In this document: positions 21,100-33,055 of the stretch, piece after piece
How the letters are laid out: each line of letters starts with the position of its first letter
Position numbering within the stretch: position 1 is the stretch's first letter
Origin: Diphasiastrum complanatum
Taxonomy: Eukaryota > Streptophyta > Lycopodiopsida > Lycopodiales > Lycopodiaceae
Direction of reading: 5' to 3'
NCBI GenBank assembly: GCA_029204225.1
Contig: CM055107.1
Coordinates: 44,396,044 to 44,460,043, forward strand
Length of the DNA: 64,000 bases
Position numbers and translations under genes: made by a program
The notes under the pieces: model-generated
Databases searched by the model: none
The model's input: the letters and a program-made list of their open reading frames with translations, nothing else
Told to the model about the DNA's origin: nothing

Positions 21100-23864
21100 T
21101 CAAAGGGCTGGGTACACGCAGAAAAGCTTGGAGTGGATGCTGCAAAGGCCTTGTTCTCCATGACAGGAGGACTGAGAAGGGATCTTACTGGCTTGACTCC
21201 AACTCCCTCCGTCGAAGATGGTGTGGTACAACTTATCTTCACGACCGTGCAAGGTGCACACAAGCTGATTGTTGAAAACAGCAAGGGAGGGACCACACTG
21301 GATTCGAAGTTTACAGTCGACCTTGGAGAAGGATGACCACTTGCTGCCCGAGAGTTTGAACCAGTAGAGCCCTCCTTTGCCACTGTCCATGCCAAGGACA
21401 CACAAATAAAGCTGTTCCTTGTAGACGGCAACAGCTGGGGATCCACTGGTTTTTCCTTTAAGTTGCTCATATCCACGCCAACCCGAACCATCAAAAGAAT
21501 CCCAGTAGATATTGTTGTCATAGCTACTACGAATGACAGAGATAAGGCGGTTGTCATAGCTTGCCAAGGCCGGTCCATCGCTGGTCCGGATATTGCCTCC
21601 CACAATGACTGCTGGAGTCCAACCATCGTTCAGGTTTGAGCCAGCAGATGTGCAGCAAATCTCGTTGCGTTCGCCACGGTAGAGGCAGTAGAGCCGATCC
21701 TGGAAGGTGGCCACTGCAGGCCGGGAGGGTGAAGTTTGGCCTTGCATGGGATGAGCTCGTGACCACGATGAGCTGCTGTACGTGGTCCAATATAAGCTTC
21801 TACTACGTACTTCTCGGGATACCCCAACAAGAGTCCCGTGATGATCAGCCAATGACATGCCATTGGGACTGGCCATGGTATGGCGCAAGGGGACGGCGGT
21901 GGTCCACGAGGAGCCGTCGAAGGTGGTGTAGAAGAGAGAGTAAGGAGAGCCGGTGTTGGTGACTTTGTTGATACACAACTCCTGCTTGGCTTGGATCAAT
22001 GTTAGAGATTGCAACGTGGTTGCCATCCAAGGATCCAGTTGGCCGTCATCTAATTTACAAGAGCAAACCCAAATCATTAATAGCATGTTCAGTAAAGATG
22101 AAGCACACAAATATCAAACAGGACATAACATTAATATCGTCCAACCCCCTCAATCTTCCTGAGAGTCTCAAGTTTCAACTCATCTCTAGTCGTTCAAGAC
22201 ATGGTTCCCTGTGGAAATTGTTATAGTGAACACTCTGTACCTGTTAGCATCAGTAGACCTTTGTGGTATCTCAGCAGTGTAGAAACCTCTACGAATGTAG
22301 GCCTTCTCCTAGGATCAGTATGCCAACACTGGCGAATCAGAGATGCCAAGCTTTCTGGGTAGCTCTCAGGAAGTTCTGGCCTCAGCGGATTCTCCGGGTC
22401 TGTGAGCTGCTTAAAAAGGTCCTTAAGAAGGACATTCTGAAAGGGAAACTTTCCTGTCAGGATCTCAAAGCAGACGATGCCAAAACTGTATACATCAGCT
22501 TTTGGAGGAAAAGCAACATCCAAGTGTTCATCATCATTATTATATGCCGTAAAAACCTCAGGCGCCATCCACCTTCTGGTACCTTGATCCTTTGTCATGT
22601 GAGAGTATGCCGTTACTTCGCGCTTTGACTTTGCGAGGCCAAAATCAGCCACTTTTGCAAATACAAATCCCTCGTTACCAAGCTCAGGATCATCTACTGG
22701 TTTGACAAGAATGTTCTCTGGCTTCAGATCACGATGGACCATTCCCTGAGAGTGTACATAACTCATTGCCTCTGAAATTTGGAGCATTATATCAATCGCT
22801 GCTGAAATCTTGAAAGGTAGACTATATTGTCCATTTCTATTCGTCTTTTCCTTCATACAAGTGCGTAAATCATGAGGCATTATGTCCATAAGAAAGAAAC
22901 ACGTCGCCTCAGAATCCTGAACCACGTTACAGGCTGACACTTTCACAATGTGCGGATGATTCAGTTTTGCCAAAGCATTCACTTCATCTTCAAAACGAGT
23001 ACGGGACCCATCAAATTCCTTCTTTGCATACTTATCTCCCAACCAGGTCGTCTCAAACACTGTAGCAGAAGCACCTTTCCCAATCTTCATAACATCCTCC
23101 AAAGCTTCTGGGACTGTGATCCAGAGAACAGATGTGCGGTCTGGTCGAACGTCATCACGTGGTGCCCCTTCATCATTCAAGCGCCTTCTCTTCAAAATTT
23201 GGGCCGCAAGACACAGAAAATCATTTGCCTGCTGCTGTTCAGGCCTTCCACATTCCTTGGCACTACAGACATGGCTTTGAATCCATAAGTCGAGCGATGT
23301 CAGAAGTTCCTTCTCGTCAGTTGATGCTTCCTTTTGCAGCATGTACAGCTCCTTATAAGCTCCCAATTTGGCCAAAGGAAACTCGTCCATGACTATATCG
23401 GAGTTTCCTGGCATACAACCTTTAATGTTGTTGTAGTGATACACAACCGACATGCACCACATGATTTCCTTCAGCAGTTGGGAGAATGCCAGAGTCCTCT
23501 CACCTTGCCTCAGATACGCCTTGAGGCAGTGCTCGTTGTGGCAGGCCTCGATTAAGGTGCCCCCTGCCTTCAGCACCCGACGGAGCTCTTTTAACGCTGA
23601 CTGAGGCCAAATAAGATCAGCGCCTGTCCCTGAAGAAACTGAAACATCACGTGGTGTGATCAAGGTGTAATCTAATTTCTTCACAACCTCCTCTGCAGGA
23701 GAAAGCTGTTGTTGAAGAAACCTGCACTGATTTTGGTAGAAATTGCGCTTAAATGTGTTCCTTTCTCCTTCCTCAGGCTGAGCGTTGGGGGCAATTAACT
23801 CGGTTATAGTATGGGTTGGCCGACCCAGAAATTGTGAATTTTGGACTCCCAAGCCATTCTCCAT
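21100..23864 (-). CDS. Ser/Thr protein kinase with C-terminal beta-propeller (lectin-like)
   Basis: Two exons, 23864-22241 and 22049-21100, encode 857 residues. The start is the ATG at 23864, which has an in-frame TGA 12 bases upstream. The 191-base intron (donor ACAG|GTACAG, acceptor AAATTAG) splits one Asp codon and joins the frames exactly. Residues 1-250 are a poorly conserved region with helical stretches. Residues 255-535 are a complete kinase domain: glycine loop GKGASATV, Lys in YAKKEF (about 281), alpha-C Glu, HRDLKPEN (377-384), DFG (407-409), WMAPE and DVYSFG. All catalytic residues are present. Exon 2 gives about 315 residues of six to seven roughly 50-residue repeats with PA.A.Y...L..V...D..(I/L)YW.SFDGS.W, like bacterial and fungal propeller lectins. 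No signal peptide or membrane segment was seen, so it is likely cytosolic. A sugar ligand is inference. Confidence 0.85.
22050..22240 (-). other. Intron of the kinase-propeller gene
   Basis: GT at the donor (22240-22239 on the minus strand) and AG at 22051-22050. Removing it turns G plus AT into an Asp codon and keeps both domains in one frame. If it is retained, translation ends 6 codons later, giving a kinase without the propeller. Confidence 0.85.
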
Positions 23865-23910
23865 CCCCACTAATCATAGCCAGGGGGCAGAAGGCAACAA
23901 TTCTGTGCCT

Positions 23911-23956
23911 GCAACTCAAGATCAAGTTAACTTGCAACTCAAGATCAAGTTAACTT
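23911..23956. repeat. Perfect 23-bp tandem duplication upstream of the kinase gene
   Basis: GCAACTCAAGATCAAG plus TTAACTT occurs twice in a row (23911-23933, 23934-23956), about 50-90 bases upstream of the start codon, in the probable 5' untranslated region or promoter. Confidence 0.9.
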
Positions 23957-24216
23957 AGATCTGCATAATATTATTGTGAGAATGGTCAGTGGAACAAAGA
24001 GGGCGAGATGGTGCCAAATGAAGCCACAGAAACTACTACTACTCAACTCCAACACCAAAGAAGCTGTACTTGTCAAGCAATTATTCCCAAGTTGTGAACT
24101 ATTGTTTAATCTTTTCTTTGCAAGCGAGATGTTCACGTGTCTAATTTCATTTATTTGAATTTTACTGGCTTCAGGAGACACTAGTGCTATAAAATATTCA
24201 AAGCATAGCTGTGAAT

Positions 24217-24219
<3 letters not shown>

Positions 24220-24257
<38 letters not shown>
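24220..24257. repeat. (GA)n microsatellite upstream of the kinase gene
   Basis: 19 GA repeats (CT on the coding strand) about 360 bases upstream of the kinase start codon. CT/GA runs are common near plant transcription starts; a regulatory role is inference. Confidence 0.9.
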
Positions 24258-24259
<2 letters not shown>

Positions 24260-25452
24260 ATGTCCTAAAGATGTGAGTCGTGACAGTGACACATTTAGTT
24301 ATTAAAAATGTATGGCATTTTCTTAGTTAGAAATGAATGCAATCGTGAAAGTGAAATCTAAAAAAGAAATGGTACGAAAACAATACCTAGCTTGTAGACT
24401 TGTATAAAATGAAATGATGATATATTCGTGCCTAATAAAAATCTTGAAAGCCTAATATGTTTTTTATATAAAAATTTTTCATTTTTACATAGAAAACTTT
24501 GCAAAGAAATAATAAGGGTCAATTGACCCTCACAAGTAGTAGTTTACATCCTTGGGAAACTTTTTTGAGGTTCCCCTAAAAAAGATCCATATCTTAAGGA
24601 GTGATGGCTCTTAATGGGCGATGTGCTTATACTTACCAATTTTCTCATGTAAAATCTGAGATTTATGACATAAAAAATCTTATAAAAAATTGTCAGGATA
24701 TCCCTGATTTTGCAGGTTCTAATAAAGAACTGTAGTAAACAACAGTATAAACAAAAATTACAACTAGTACTTTCCGCTTTGCATAATTGTTGATCGCCTA
24801 TTGGAAGCCTGATTTTCAACCGCTTAATTTAATGGAAATGATTAATTACGCGCAACAATGTAGCTAGTTGTTAGGAAATTGCCAAGATTGAAGGGTGCCA
24901 AGGCATACTCCTTTGTAGTATTGATTTTTTTCTTAGACTTTAAACTTTCTCATAGACTTTAAGATTCATAATAGATCTTGATGAGGGCCATCTTTACAAA
25001 GGTTTTCATACATGTATTTGTTATTCTAATTCTAAGACACATATTTGTTTCACAGAATGGGCAAGAACATGTATAGGAAAAAGCTTGAATAATAAGAAAC
25101 TATTTAAACTTTGGTGGTTATGAAATTTTTTGGCCTTGCCTTGCAAAGGCAATACTATGTGTTCAGGTCGATCAATGGAGTTTGTAACAAAGTGAACGTT
25201 AAAGGATATTATGTGGTTGTTGTCTTAAATAGTATCAAATATGGTCAAAGCTCAAATATTGTCTTTTGTTTTGTTTTTACTTGAGATATGAAATTTTAGT
25301 TATTACATCTTTTGTGACAGATATAATTCATCAATAACTTTTCACCAATAAGATATGATTTCTATCAAATTATAATTTTGTGATTGTGTTTTGTTTTGTA
25401 GGACATATAGACAATGTCTTCCATATTGGATAAAAAAATGATAGAATTTCTA
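24258..25452. other. No gene recognised
   Basis: AT-rich sequence between the kinase promoter region and element C4. No coding sequence, LTR edge or RNA gene could be supported. Confidence 0.5.
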
Positions 25453-25457
25453 GAGAT

Positions 25458-26194
25458 GGTTGAATTTCACATGTGTGGACTGTCCACTACATGTACTTGT
25501 GATCTCCTAAGGTGTGTAGATGCACCAAGATCAAGACTAGATTGAGATTCAAGATCAATCTTAGATCCTATGGCAAAAACACACTACTACATGCATTCAA
25601 TCACTTCCAACTCTCACTCACACGTGTGGGAAGTATTCAAAAAATAATCTAAGTAAAAACAAGCTGCTCTCCTCGGGCAGAGAGAGAAAAAGCATCATGA
25701 GCTCTCGGGTAGAGAGAGAAAGCTAGAAATCCAATAACTCACAAAATCCATGAAATCACCAAATCAATTAGATTCAAAATGACGAGTACAATGATACTAG
25801 TAGATCCACGAGCTACCACTATGCTTAACTATGATTGGACCATATTTTGTCACCTCTTGATCCTATTGGATCATTGATCCATGCACCTCTTAATTCTATT
25901 GGACTATATTCAAGCACACCTCAATTTCCTATTGGACCTCACAAGGTTCCACCTCTAAATCCTATTGGACCTCTTGGAATTCATCAAACAAAAGCTTTAC
26001 ACTTGTCTACACTCTAATTGGCACGTGTTTAGCCTCTTACTCTATTTTGGCTCAATAGTGGCATTACAAGTGGAAATGCATAATTTGCCATCTATGCCAA
26101 ATTTATTCCTATCAACATCCTACACCTAGATGCTTGATGTAAAAAACATAAGACCCCTATATCTAACATAGGTAATCTTTTTCAATTCTTCACA
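25458..26194 (-). repeat. C4 3' LTR
   Basis: 737 bases, ending CTTCACA. Its outer base is G where the partner LTR has T, so the terminal TG is mutated to GG. It contains a TTTCACATGTGTGG block near the outer end where the partner has CACACGTGTG. Confidence 0.92.
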
Positions 26195-28460
26195 CTCCTC
26201 CTAAAAAATTATCTATGAAGATTTGGGCATTGATCTTGATATAACTCCAAGATTAGATCTATGCTTGATGAAAGCACTTTGGCTCAAAGGCTTGGTGAGT
26301 AGATCGGCAATACAAGAGGATGAGTTGACATGCTCCAAATAGATTTCACCTCCAATAAGCTTTTCTCTCACAAAATGGTGTGCCACTTCTATGTGCTTGC
26401 TTCTTGCATGAAAAATATGGGATTATTGGCAAGAGCTTGGGCCGAGATGTTATCACACTTGATCATTGGTAGATCATCCTCCTTGATGCACTTTAGCTCC
26501 ATTGATAACCTCTTGATCCAAAGCACTTCTTTGGTAGTTGTAGTGACTGCTTTGTACTCGGCCTCACATGAAGAGAGAGATATAGTATCTTGCTTTTTGG
26601 AAAGCCAAGATATAAGATTGCCTCCAAGAAAGATAGTGTATGCACTAATAGACTTTCGATCCATCTTGTCACTTGCAAAGTCCGAATCCGAGTAGCCAAT
26701 AATGGATAGATCTTCACTTTTATAGAGTAGACCATAATCACAAGATGAAGATACATATCTTAAAATCCTCTTGGCCATCTTCCAATGATGGATCTTAGGA
26801 TCTTGCATAAATTGACTCAATTTGTGCACACAAAAACTTAGATCGGGCCTAGTAATTGTAAGCCAAATCAAGGAGCCTACAAGACTCCTAAAAAGTGTGA
26901 TGTCCTCAAAGGATATTTCATCACCTTTATTAGGATCTTTTACAATTTGCTCCATTGGAGTATCTATGCTCTTAGAATTTTCCATATGGAATTTTTTCAA
27001 CATAAAGTGAGCATATCTAGATTGGCATATAAAGACATGATTTTCATAAAAATCAATTTCTAGGCCTAGGATGTAATGCATCTCTCCTAGATCTTGCATT
27101 TTAAATTCACATCCAAGTGCTAGCTTGGTTTCATCAACTATCTTGATACAACTTCCACAAAGAATAATGTCATCAACATAAATTAGAAGAATGACAATAT
27201 TGCTATCAACAAACTTTAGATACATGGAAGGATCATAGTCACTAAGAGTAGATCCTAGTGAGATAAGAAAAGAGTTAAGTCTTGAATACCATGATCTTGG
27301 TGCTTGCTTGAGTCCATAAAGACTTTTGAAGAGCAAGCACACTTTGGACTCATCCTTGATGAATCCTTGAGGTTGTTCCATATAGATCTCCTTCTCAAGA
27401 TAACCATTTAGAAAAGCATTGGATACATCTAATTGGAACACCTTCCACTTGAAAAAACAAGCAAGAGAAATAAGAATTCTTATTGTCACCATCTTTGCAA
27501 CGGGTGCAAACGTGTCCTCATAATCAAGACCATGGATTTGAGCAAATCCTTTGGCACATAATCTTGATTTATGCTTGCTGATGGTGCCATCATGATTGAA
27601 CTTGATCCGAAATACCCACTTGCAACCAATCACATGCTTGTTGGATGGAGGATCCACAAGCTCCCAAGTATTGTTGGTGATCAATGCATCATACTCTTGC
27701 TTCATGGCATCATACCACTCCTTGGTATTGAGTGCCTCTTGTACATTCTTTGGCTCTTCATGAGAGACATAAAAAACATAATTAGTGGAATCAAGATCCA
27801 CAGGAGAGTCTTCTTCAAATCTTGACCCCATCACATCATGATTGTCTTCAAGATCAATAATCGATGATGCATCCATAGATTTCTTGATCTCGGCCTCTTC
27901 AAAAGATGAGTGTTGATCTTCATGAAAGACAACATCTCTACTTTCAATAACTTGAGAAGTAGAGAGTATAAAGACTCTATAGGCCTTGTTGGCGGATGAG
28001 TATCCAACCATGATCCCTTTGCATGCACTAGGATCTTCCTTCTTCCTTGTTTCCAAGGGAATATGGACAAAGCATAAGCATCCAAAAACTCTACGGTGAT
28101 CAACCTTAGGCTTCTTCAAAAATAAGATTTCATATGGTGACTTTCCTCCAAGAGCTATATGTGGGAGCCTATTGCAAAGATAACTTGCACAATTAATGGC
28201 TTCTCCCCAAAAATCTTTGGACAAAGATGCCTCAATTCTCATATATTTTGCACATTCAAATAGAGATCTATTCTTTCTCTCAGCCACTCCATTTTGAGAT
28301 GGAGAGTAGGCACAAGAGAACTCTCTTTTAATGCCTTCAAGCTCACAAAATTCTTGAAATTTATTGGAGATATATTCAACACCTCCATCACTTCTAAGAG
28401 CTTTATACTTGAATGAGAATTGCTTCTCTACACAAGCTTTGAAAATAAGGAAATGATCAA
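26195..28460 (-). pseudogene. C4 pol: integrase C-terminus, reverse transcriptase, RNase H
   Basis: A long frame runs from about 28460 to 26389. It holds the end of the integrase core and its C-terminus (SPSQNGVAERKNRSLFECAK, PYEILFLKKPKVDHRRVFGC, MVGYSSANKAYRV). Then come reverse transcriptase (GCKWVFRIKFNHDGTISKHK, VSNAFLNGYLEKEIYMEQPQ, intact YVDD at 27169-27180) and RNase H (SDSDFASDKMDRKSISAY, SLSSCEAEYKA). The frame breaks by one base in a run of five A (plus strand) at 26411-26415. The last 70 or so codons up to the LTR are in another frame. The gag junction lies at about 28460. Confidence 0.9.
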
Positions 28461-29074
28461 ATATGAGTGAGAGAAAGCTTGTCCATCCTCAAGAGCTTGT
28501 ACTCTTGTTTTGATTCTTCCGAAATTAGCACACTTTGGAGAGCCTCCAAACTTGGTAGCTCTTCCTTAATGGCATAGGATTGGACAAGGTTATCAAATTC
28601 ACTTCTCAAGCCATTGAGAATGACTTGAACTAGCTCATTTTGAGTGATGGAATCACCAATGCAAGCAAGCTCTCTATGAATATCTTTTACTCTCAAAACA
28701 TAACTAGATGCACTCTCATCACTCTTTTGGCTACTTTGAAAGATTTGATTCCTAAGAGTGAGAAGCCTAGAGATATTCTTAGCCTCATAGATAGTCTTGA
28801 GACAATCCCAAGCTTCTTTGGCTGTTATACAAGTACCTATCTCCCTCAATATCTCATTAGAGACATTCATCTTAATGTAGTGGAGAGCCATCCTAGCTCT
28901 CTTTTTGTATTTTTGAACCTCCTGAAGAACTTGTGGTTCTTCTTCAAGGCCAAGAACTATGTCCATCACGTCTTGAAGGATCAAGATGGACTCCATCCTC
29001 ATTTTCCAAATTGAATAATTTGAAGTGGTCAATCTTTCACTTGGTTCCAACAAGGATGAACCCATTGAAGACAT
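28457..29074 (-). CDS. C4 gag, N-terminal part
   Basis: Begins MSSMGSSLLEPSERLTTSNY (start at 29074; an in-frame ATG lies further upstream at 29128). It carries the UBN2/gag region through SLEALQSVLISEESKQE, then stops at 28457 shortly after losing similarity to C8. The zinc knuckle is missing because the internal deletion joins this point to integrase. It is very similar to the gag of C8 at 58192-58767. Confidence 0.85.
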   Translation of the reverse strand: MSSMGSSLLEPSERLTTSNYSIWKMRMESILILQDVMDIVLGLEEEPQVLQEVQKYKKRARMALHYIKMNVSNEILREIGTCITAKEAWDCLKTIYEAKNISRLLTLRNQIFQSSQKSDESASSYVLRVKDIHRELACIGDSITQNELVQVILNGLRSEFDNLVQSYAIKEELPSLEALQSVLISEESKQEYKLLRMDKLSLTHI

Positions 29075-29803
29075 TTGAAGTGAAGAAAACTCAAATGATG
29101 AACAATAAATGTTGCTACACACTCTCAATAGAATCCAATAATTGAGTACTATTTCCTCCTATAAAAGATCTTGCAACTATTTGTGAATTGATTCTCACTA
29201 GCTACTCAAATCTCTCTAAAACAAGATCTATTTCACATCAAATGATGGAGTATAGGCAAAGTTAGGATCAAACACTCTTAGCGCGTGTGAAATACTCTAA
29301 GAAACCAAATTTGACTCAAATACAATGATATTGCATGAAACAAAATGGCTAAGATCTCAAAACAGTGCCTAGATCACATATAGATACAACTGTGATTTTG
29401 GATCAACCAAGTAATCTCTTGACCACACCAAATGTGTCCACCCAGGTCTAGGTGCCCTACCTAACCCTCTTCAAAAGCTTATAACTTTTGACTGGCTCAA
29501 CCAAATGGAATGAAACTGATTGCATCAAAAACTAGACAATAATAGCTTCAAAACAAGCTATCAAGCAAGATAAATGGATCAAATATGAGAGAGAACTTCC
29601 AAACTGAAATTGGATGTTCCTCACACGTGTCTGAGCACCTGATTCCGTACAGTACCAGGTCAGACCCAATCAATGTCCTTTTGATCTCTTTTGATCCAAG
29701 ATTGAACAAAATAGCTAGGAAAATGGGCCTTGACAACTTCTAGCTCAAGATTGATGGAAAAATTTTCACTTAGATGGATCAAAATGCATGGAAACCCTAG
29801 GTA

Positions 29804-29816
29804 GGCTCTGATACCA
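29804..29816 (-). other. C4 primer-binding site
   Basis: TGGTATCAGAGCC on the minus strand, directly against the LTR edge at 29817; initiator tRNA-Met type. Confidence 0.93.
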
Positions 29817-30554
29817 TGTTGAATTTCACACGTGTGGACTGTCCACTACATGTACTTGTGATCTTCTAAGGTGTGTAGATGCACCAAGATCAAGACTAGA
29901 TTGAGATTCAAGATCAATCTTAGATCCTATGGCAAAAACACACTACTACATGCATTCAATCACTTCCAACTCTCACTCACACGTGTGGGAAGTATTCAAA
30001 AAATAATCTAAATAAAAACAAGCTGCTCTCCTCGGGCAGAGAGAGAAAAAGCATCATGAGCTCTCGGGTAGAGAGAGAAAGCTAGAAATCCAATAACTCA
30101 CAAAATCCATGAAATCACCAAATCAATTAGATTCAAAATGACGAGTACAATGATACTAGTAGATCCACGAGCTACCACTATGCTTAACTATGATTGGACC
30201 ATATTTTGTCACCTCTTGATCCTATTGGATCATTGATCCATGCACCTCTTAATTCTATTGGACTATATTCAAGCACATCTCAATTTCCTATTGGACCTCA
30301 CAAGGTTCCACCTCTAAATCCTATTTGGACCTCTTGGAATTCATCAAACAAAAGCTTTACACTTGTCTACACTCTAATTGGCACGTGTATAGCCTCTTAC
30401 TCTATTTTGGCTCAATAGTGGCATTACAAGTGGAAATGCATAATTTGCCATCTATGCCAAATTTATTCCTATCAACATCCTACACCTAGATGCTTGATGT
30501 AAAAAACATAAGACCCCTATGTCTAACATAGATAATCTTTTTCAATTCTTCACA
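29817..30554 (-). repeat. C4 5' LTR
   Basis: 738 bases from TGTTGAATTTC to CTTCACA. Contains two CACACGTGTG palindromes, one near its outer end and one about 160 bases further in. Nearly identical to the left LTR; a one-base T insertion accounts for the length difference. Confidence 0.95.
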
Positions 30555-30559
30555 AAGAT

Positions 30560-31930
30560 GTATCCTGAAGGTTACTTTTTTTATGGTTTGTGATCATTGA
30601 AATTGTGAATATTGAAAAATAGTATTTTTTATTTCAAAATATAAAATAGCAAAATTATCATAGAGTTGGCGATTTATTTTTTTGATGAAATTTAAAGTAT
30701 AGCAAAGTTAGGCAAGAAATCGTTTCATGTATTGAATATCTCTTTCACATAAAGGTAAATGTTCAAAATCTAAGTCTAAATATTGCCAAATCTATCACAA
30801 TTATATCAAAGTCAGGCTACAAAAATTTTGGTTTTCATGGTCAGATTTAAAAATTTCAAACAAGAAAATAAAAATATAGCCAAATAGCAAAAAATAGTCC
30901 AAATAAAAAATTCTGTTGAGAAACCGAGATTCTGAAATTTTCATCGTGAATGTTGTGAATAGTGAATATTGTGAATACTGATCATGAACATTGTGAATAC
31001 AAATCTTGAATACTTATGTGAAATAGTGAATATTGAGAAACCTATATTATGAGATACGTGAATATTGTGAATACGTATCGTGAATATTGATCGTATATAT
31101 TGATTTTGAATATTCTTAAATACTAAAATCCTCTACAACTTAATTGTGATTGATATGGACTTTTGTAAATACAAATTATGAATGTTAAAATGTGACTATT
31201 CAAAATAAAGATTGCACTTGCTAATTTTCATTACTTGTGGTAAAATTGCTCTATAGATTTGAATGAAGACAATGATTTGGCAAGTGACAACAACAATTTT
31301 TAAGTAAACAATAAGAACTTAAAAAAGTATTCTTCCTCAACAAATTCAAAATCGAAGAATAAGCTTTCCAGAACGTCAAATGAAAGTAACAAATTGACTT
31401 TGGTACAATCTAAAGTCTCTGGTAGATGATTGATAATAGTCCAATGCATTCATTTTGGGATCAAGAAATTCAAGTATATGACGTGCATCCCAACACAAGA
31501 GGTGGTCTATTTGTTGGTCAAATTTGGGCAAATTATTGAAATTCAAACAATACAACCACGTACGAAAAATATTTGAAATTTGATTTGATTGACGAAAGCG
31601 GCGATGACACAATCACACTTTCTATTAATTAAAAATATCTTTACAAATATATAGATTTGGAAATTCTTGATTGTGTTGCAATTAGAGATGTTGTGGTCAT
31701 TGAAAACAAATCAAGAGGCGCAAGAGGAAGCTCCATTGCAACCATCTATAGTGATTAGAAAACTACCACAATGCAACACTTGCGTGGAGTTTTTTCCAGA
31801 GATTAGTCTTCTAAAGTTTTACGAATATTGCAAAAATATCATACAACAAAATCTTGGAAGAAAGGAGTCTGCATTGGTAGCAACAATGGCAACTACAGTG
31901 ATTGATGTTGGACCACATTAGGGCAAGGAA
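30560..31930. other. No clear gene; repeat-rich flank
   Basis: A stretch at about 30945-31120 is an irregular repeat of GTGAATATTGTGAATAC-like units. A plus-strand frame at 31667-31921 (84 codons, with LPQCNTCVEFFPEISLL) matches nothing I know. No RNA genes seen. Confidence 0.4.
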
Positions 31931-31939
31931 GCTAAGTTA

Positions 31940-33007
31940 ACTTTCTTATTACATGCTGGATTTCACCTAACTTTAGCAAAGGAGACACTTTTACTATGTA
32001 GCTTCATCTCTCCATATAGTGAGAAGATAGACTGATTTTTGGAGCTCAGAGAAAACTCGGATTTTCTTTCTATGTATGAAGATTGTGATTGATCCTAATA
32101 AAACCAAACTTTGGCACACATCTACAGACACAGCAGCCCATTGTTCACACGTGTGAACTCAGGATCAAGCTTGATCTTTTGAGAGTAGTGTCTTCTTGTA
32201 CTAGTGCTAAAGAGGCTTGGGAGTCTTTAACATCAATCTATGAATAAAGCAACACTTCTAGCGCCCTTATGCTTAGAAATCAAATTTTGCAAAGCATGAG
32301 AAGAAGTGAGGAGAGTGCACAAGATTATCTGCTTAGAATCAAGTCTCTAAATAGGGTGTTGGCTTCCATTGGAGAGAAGATTCATGATGGAGAGCTTGTA
32401 CAAATTGTTCTTAATGGTCTAGGAGATGACTTTGCAAATTTGGTCCAAAGTTTTGCCATCCAAGACACTTTGCCAACTATAGAAAAACTTTTCAGTGTAT
32501 TAGTGATTAAAGAGTGTAGGATGCTCCACACCAAGGCAAGAATGAGTCCAGGATGGAGATGAGAAAGCCAATTTCTCATTCAAGGACAAAAAGAAGACCA
32601 ATGGAAAGAAGAAGCATCCCAAGGAGGCCAAAGAAGAGGATGATGCATCAAGCTCAAAGGACAAGTCAAAGCAAAAATGCTTCTTTTGTGGAACTTTTGG
32701 AGCTCTAAGAGAAAACTCGGATTTTCTCTCTATGTATGAAGATTTTGATTGATCCTAATGAAACCAAGCTTTGGCACACATCAAATATTGTCTATAGGCC
32801 ATACAATAGCCTGCTATTCACACTTGTGAACTCGGGATCAAGTTGTTGATCAATGCTTTGTTTATCACTACTTGTTATCTATCAAGTTGCTAAACTAGAT
32901 CTTGATTTGTTGACTAGTATCATGATACATTGTTAAGCAGGCACACAATCAACCTTGTGGATCATTGAAAGATTCATTTATGGTCCTCAAAGTACTATAC
33001 TTTCACA
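31940..33007 (+). pseudogene. Copia relic C5: two LTR pieces around a gag fragment
   Basis: The piece at 32037-32160 and the piece at 32698-32830 are direct repeats (shared: AGAGAAAACTCGGATTTTCT, TATGTATGAAGATT, TGATTGATCCTAAT). Between them, 32175-32690 encodes part of gag on the plus strand (MLRNQILQSMRRSEESAQDY, VQIVLNGLGDDFANLVQSFA) and ends close to the zinc knuckle (CFFCGTFG). The first piece has a perfect 16-base palindrome GTTCACACGTGTGAAC at 32143-32158. The LTR end is probably TTTCACA at 33007. The same LTR type recurs at 52960-53383. Confidence 0.65.
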
Positions 33008-33055
33008 AAGTGAACGTCAAAAGAAAAAAATTGTGCACAAATGCTAGTGGTATAA

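Larger units (their letters stand above)
25453..30559 (-). mobile_element. Ty1/copia element C4, complete ends, internally deleted
   Basis: Two LTRs (25458-26194 and 29817-30554) enclose a gag-pol with a deletion. The flanking 5-base duplications are GAGAT (25453-25457) and AAGAT (30555-30559), one mismatch. The PPT-like run AGGAGGAG adjoins the left LTR, and the primer site adjoins the right one. The LTRs differ at only about nine sites in 737 bases by my reading, so insertion was recent. The central part of gag-pol (zinc knuckle, protease, integrase N-terminus) is absent, so the element cannot move on its own. It belongs to the same family as C8, whose LTR starts with the same long block. 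Confidence 0.93.

Noticed and set aside
21088-22226. Several plus-strand frames opposite the propeller exon
   Set aside because: The minus-strand reading has domain structure and exact splicing; the plus-strand frames are shadows without homology.
22263-23555. Plus-strand frames opposite the kinase exon
   Set aside because: They lie antisense to a complete kinase domain and show no motif of their own.
23540-23610. Methyltransferase-like motif (ALKELRRVLKAGGTLIEA) in the kinase N-terminal region
   Set aside because: It resembles a post-motif I block of class I methyltransferases, but the SAM-binding glycine loop and the rest of the fold are not visible, so no second enzyme domain is claimed.
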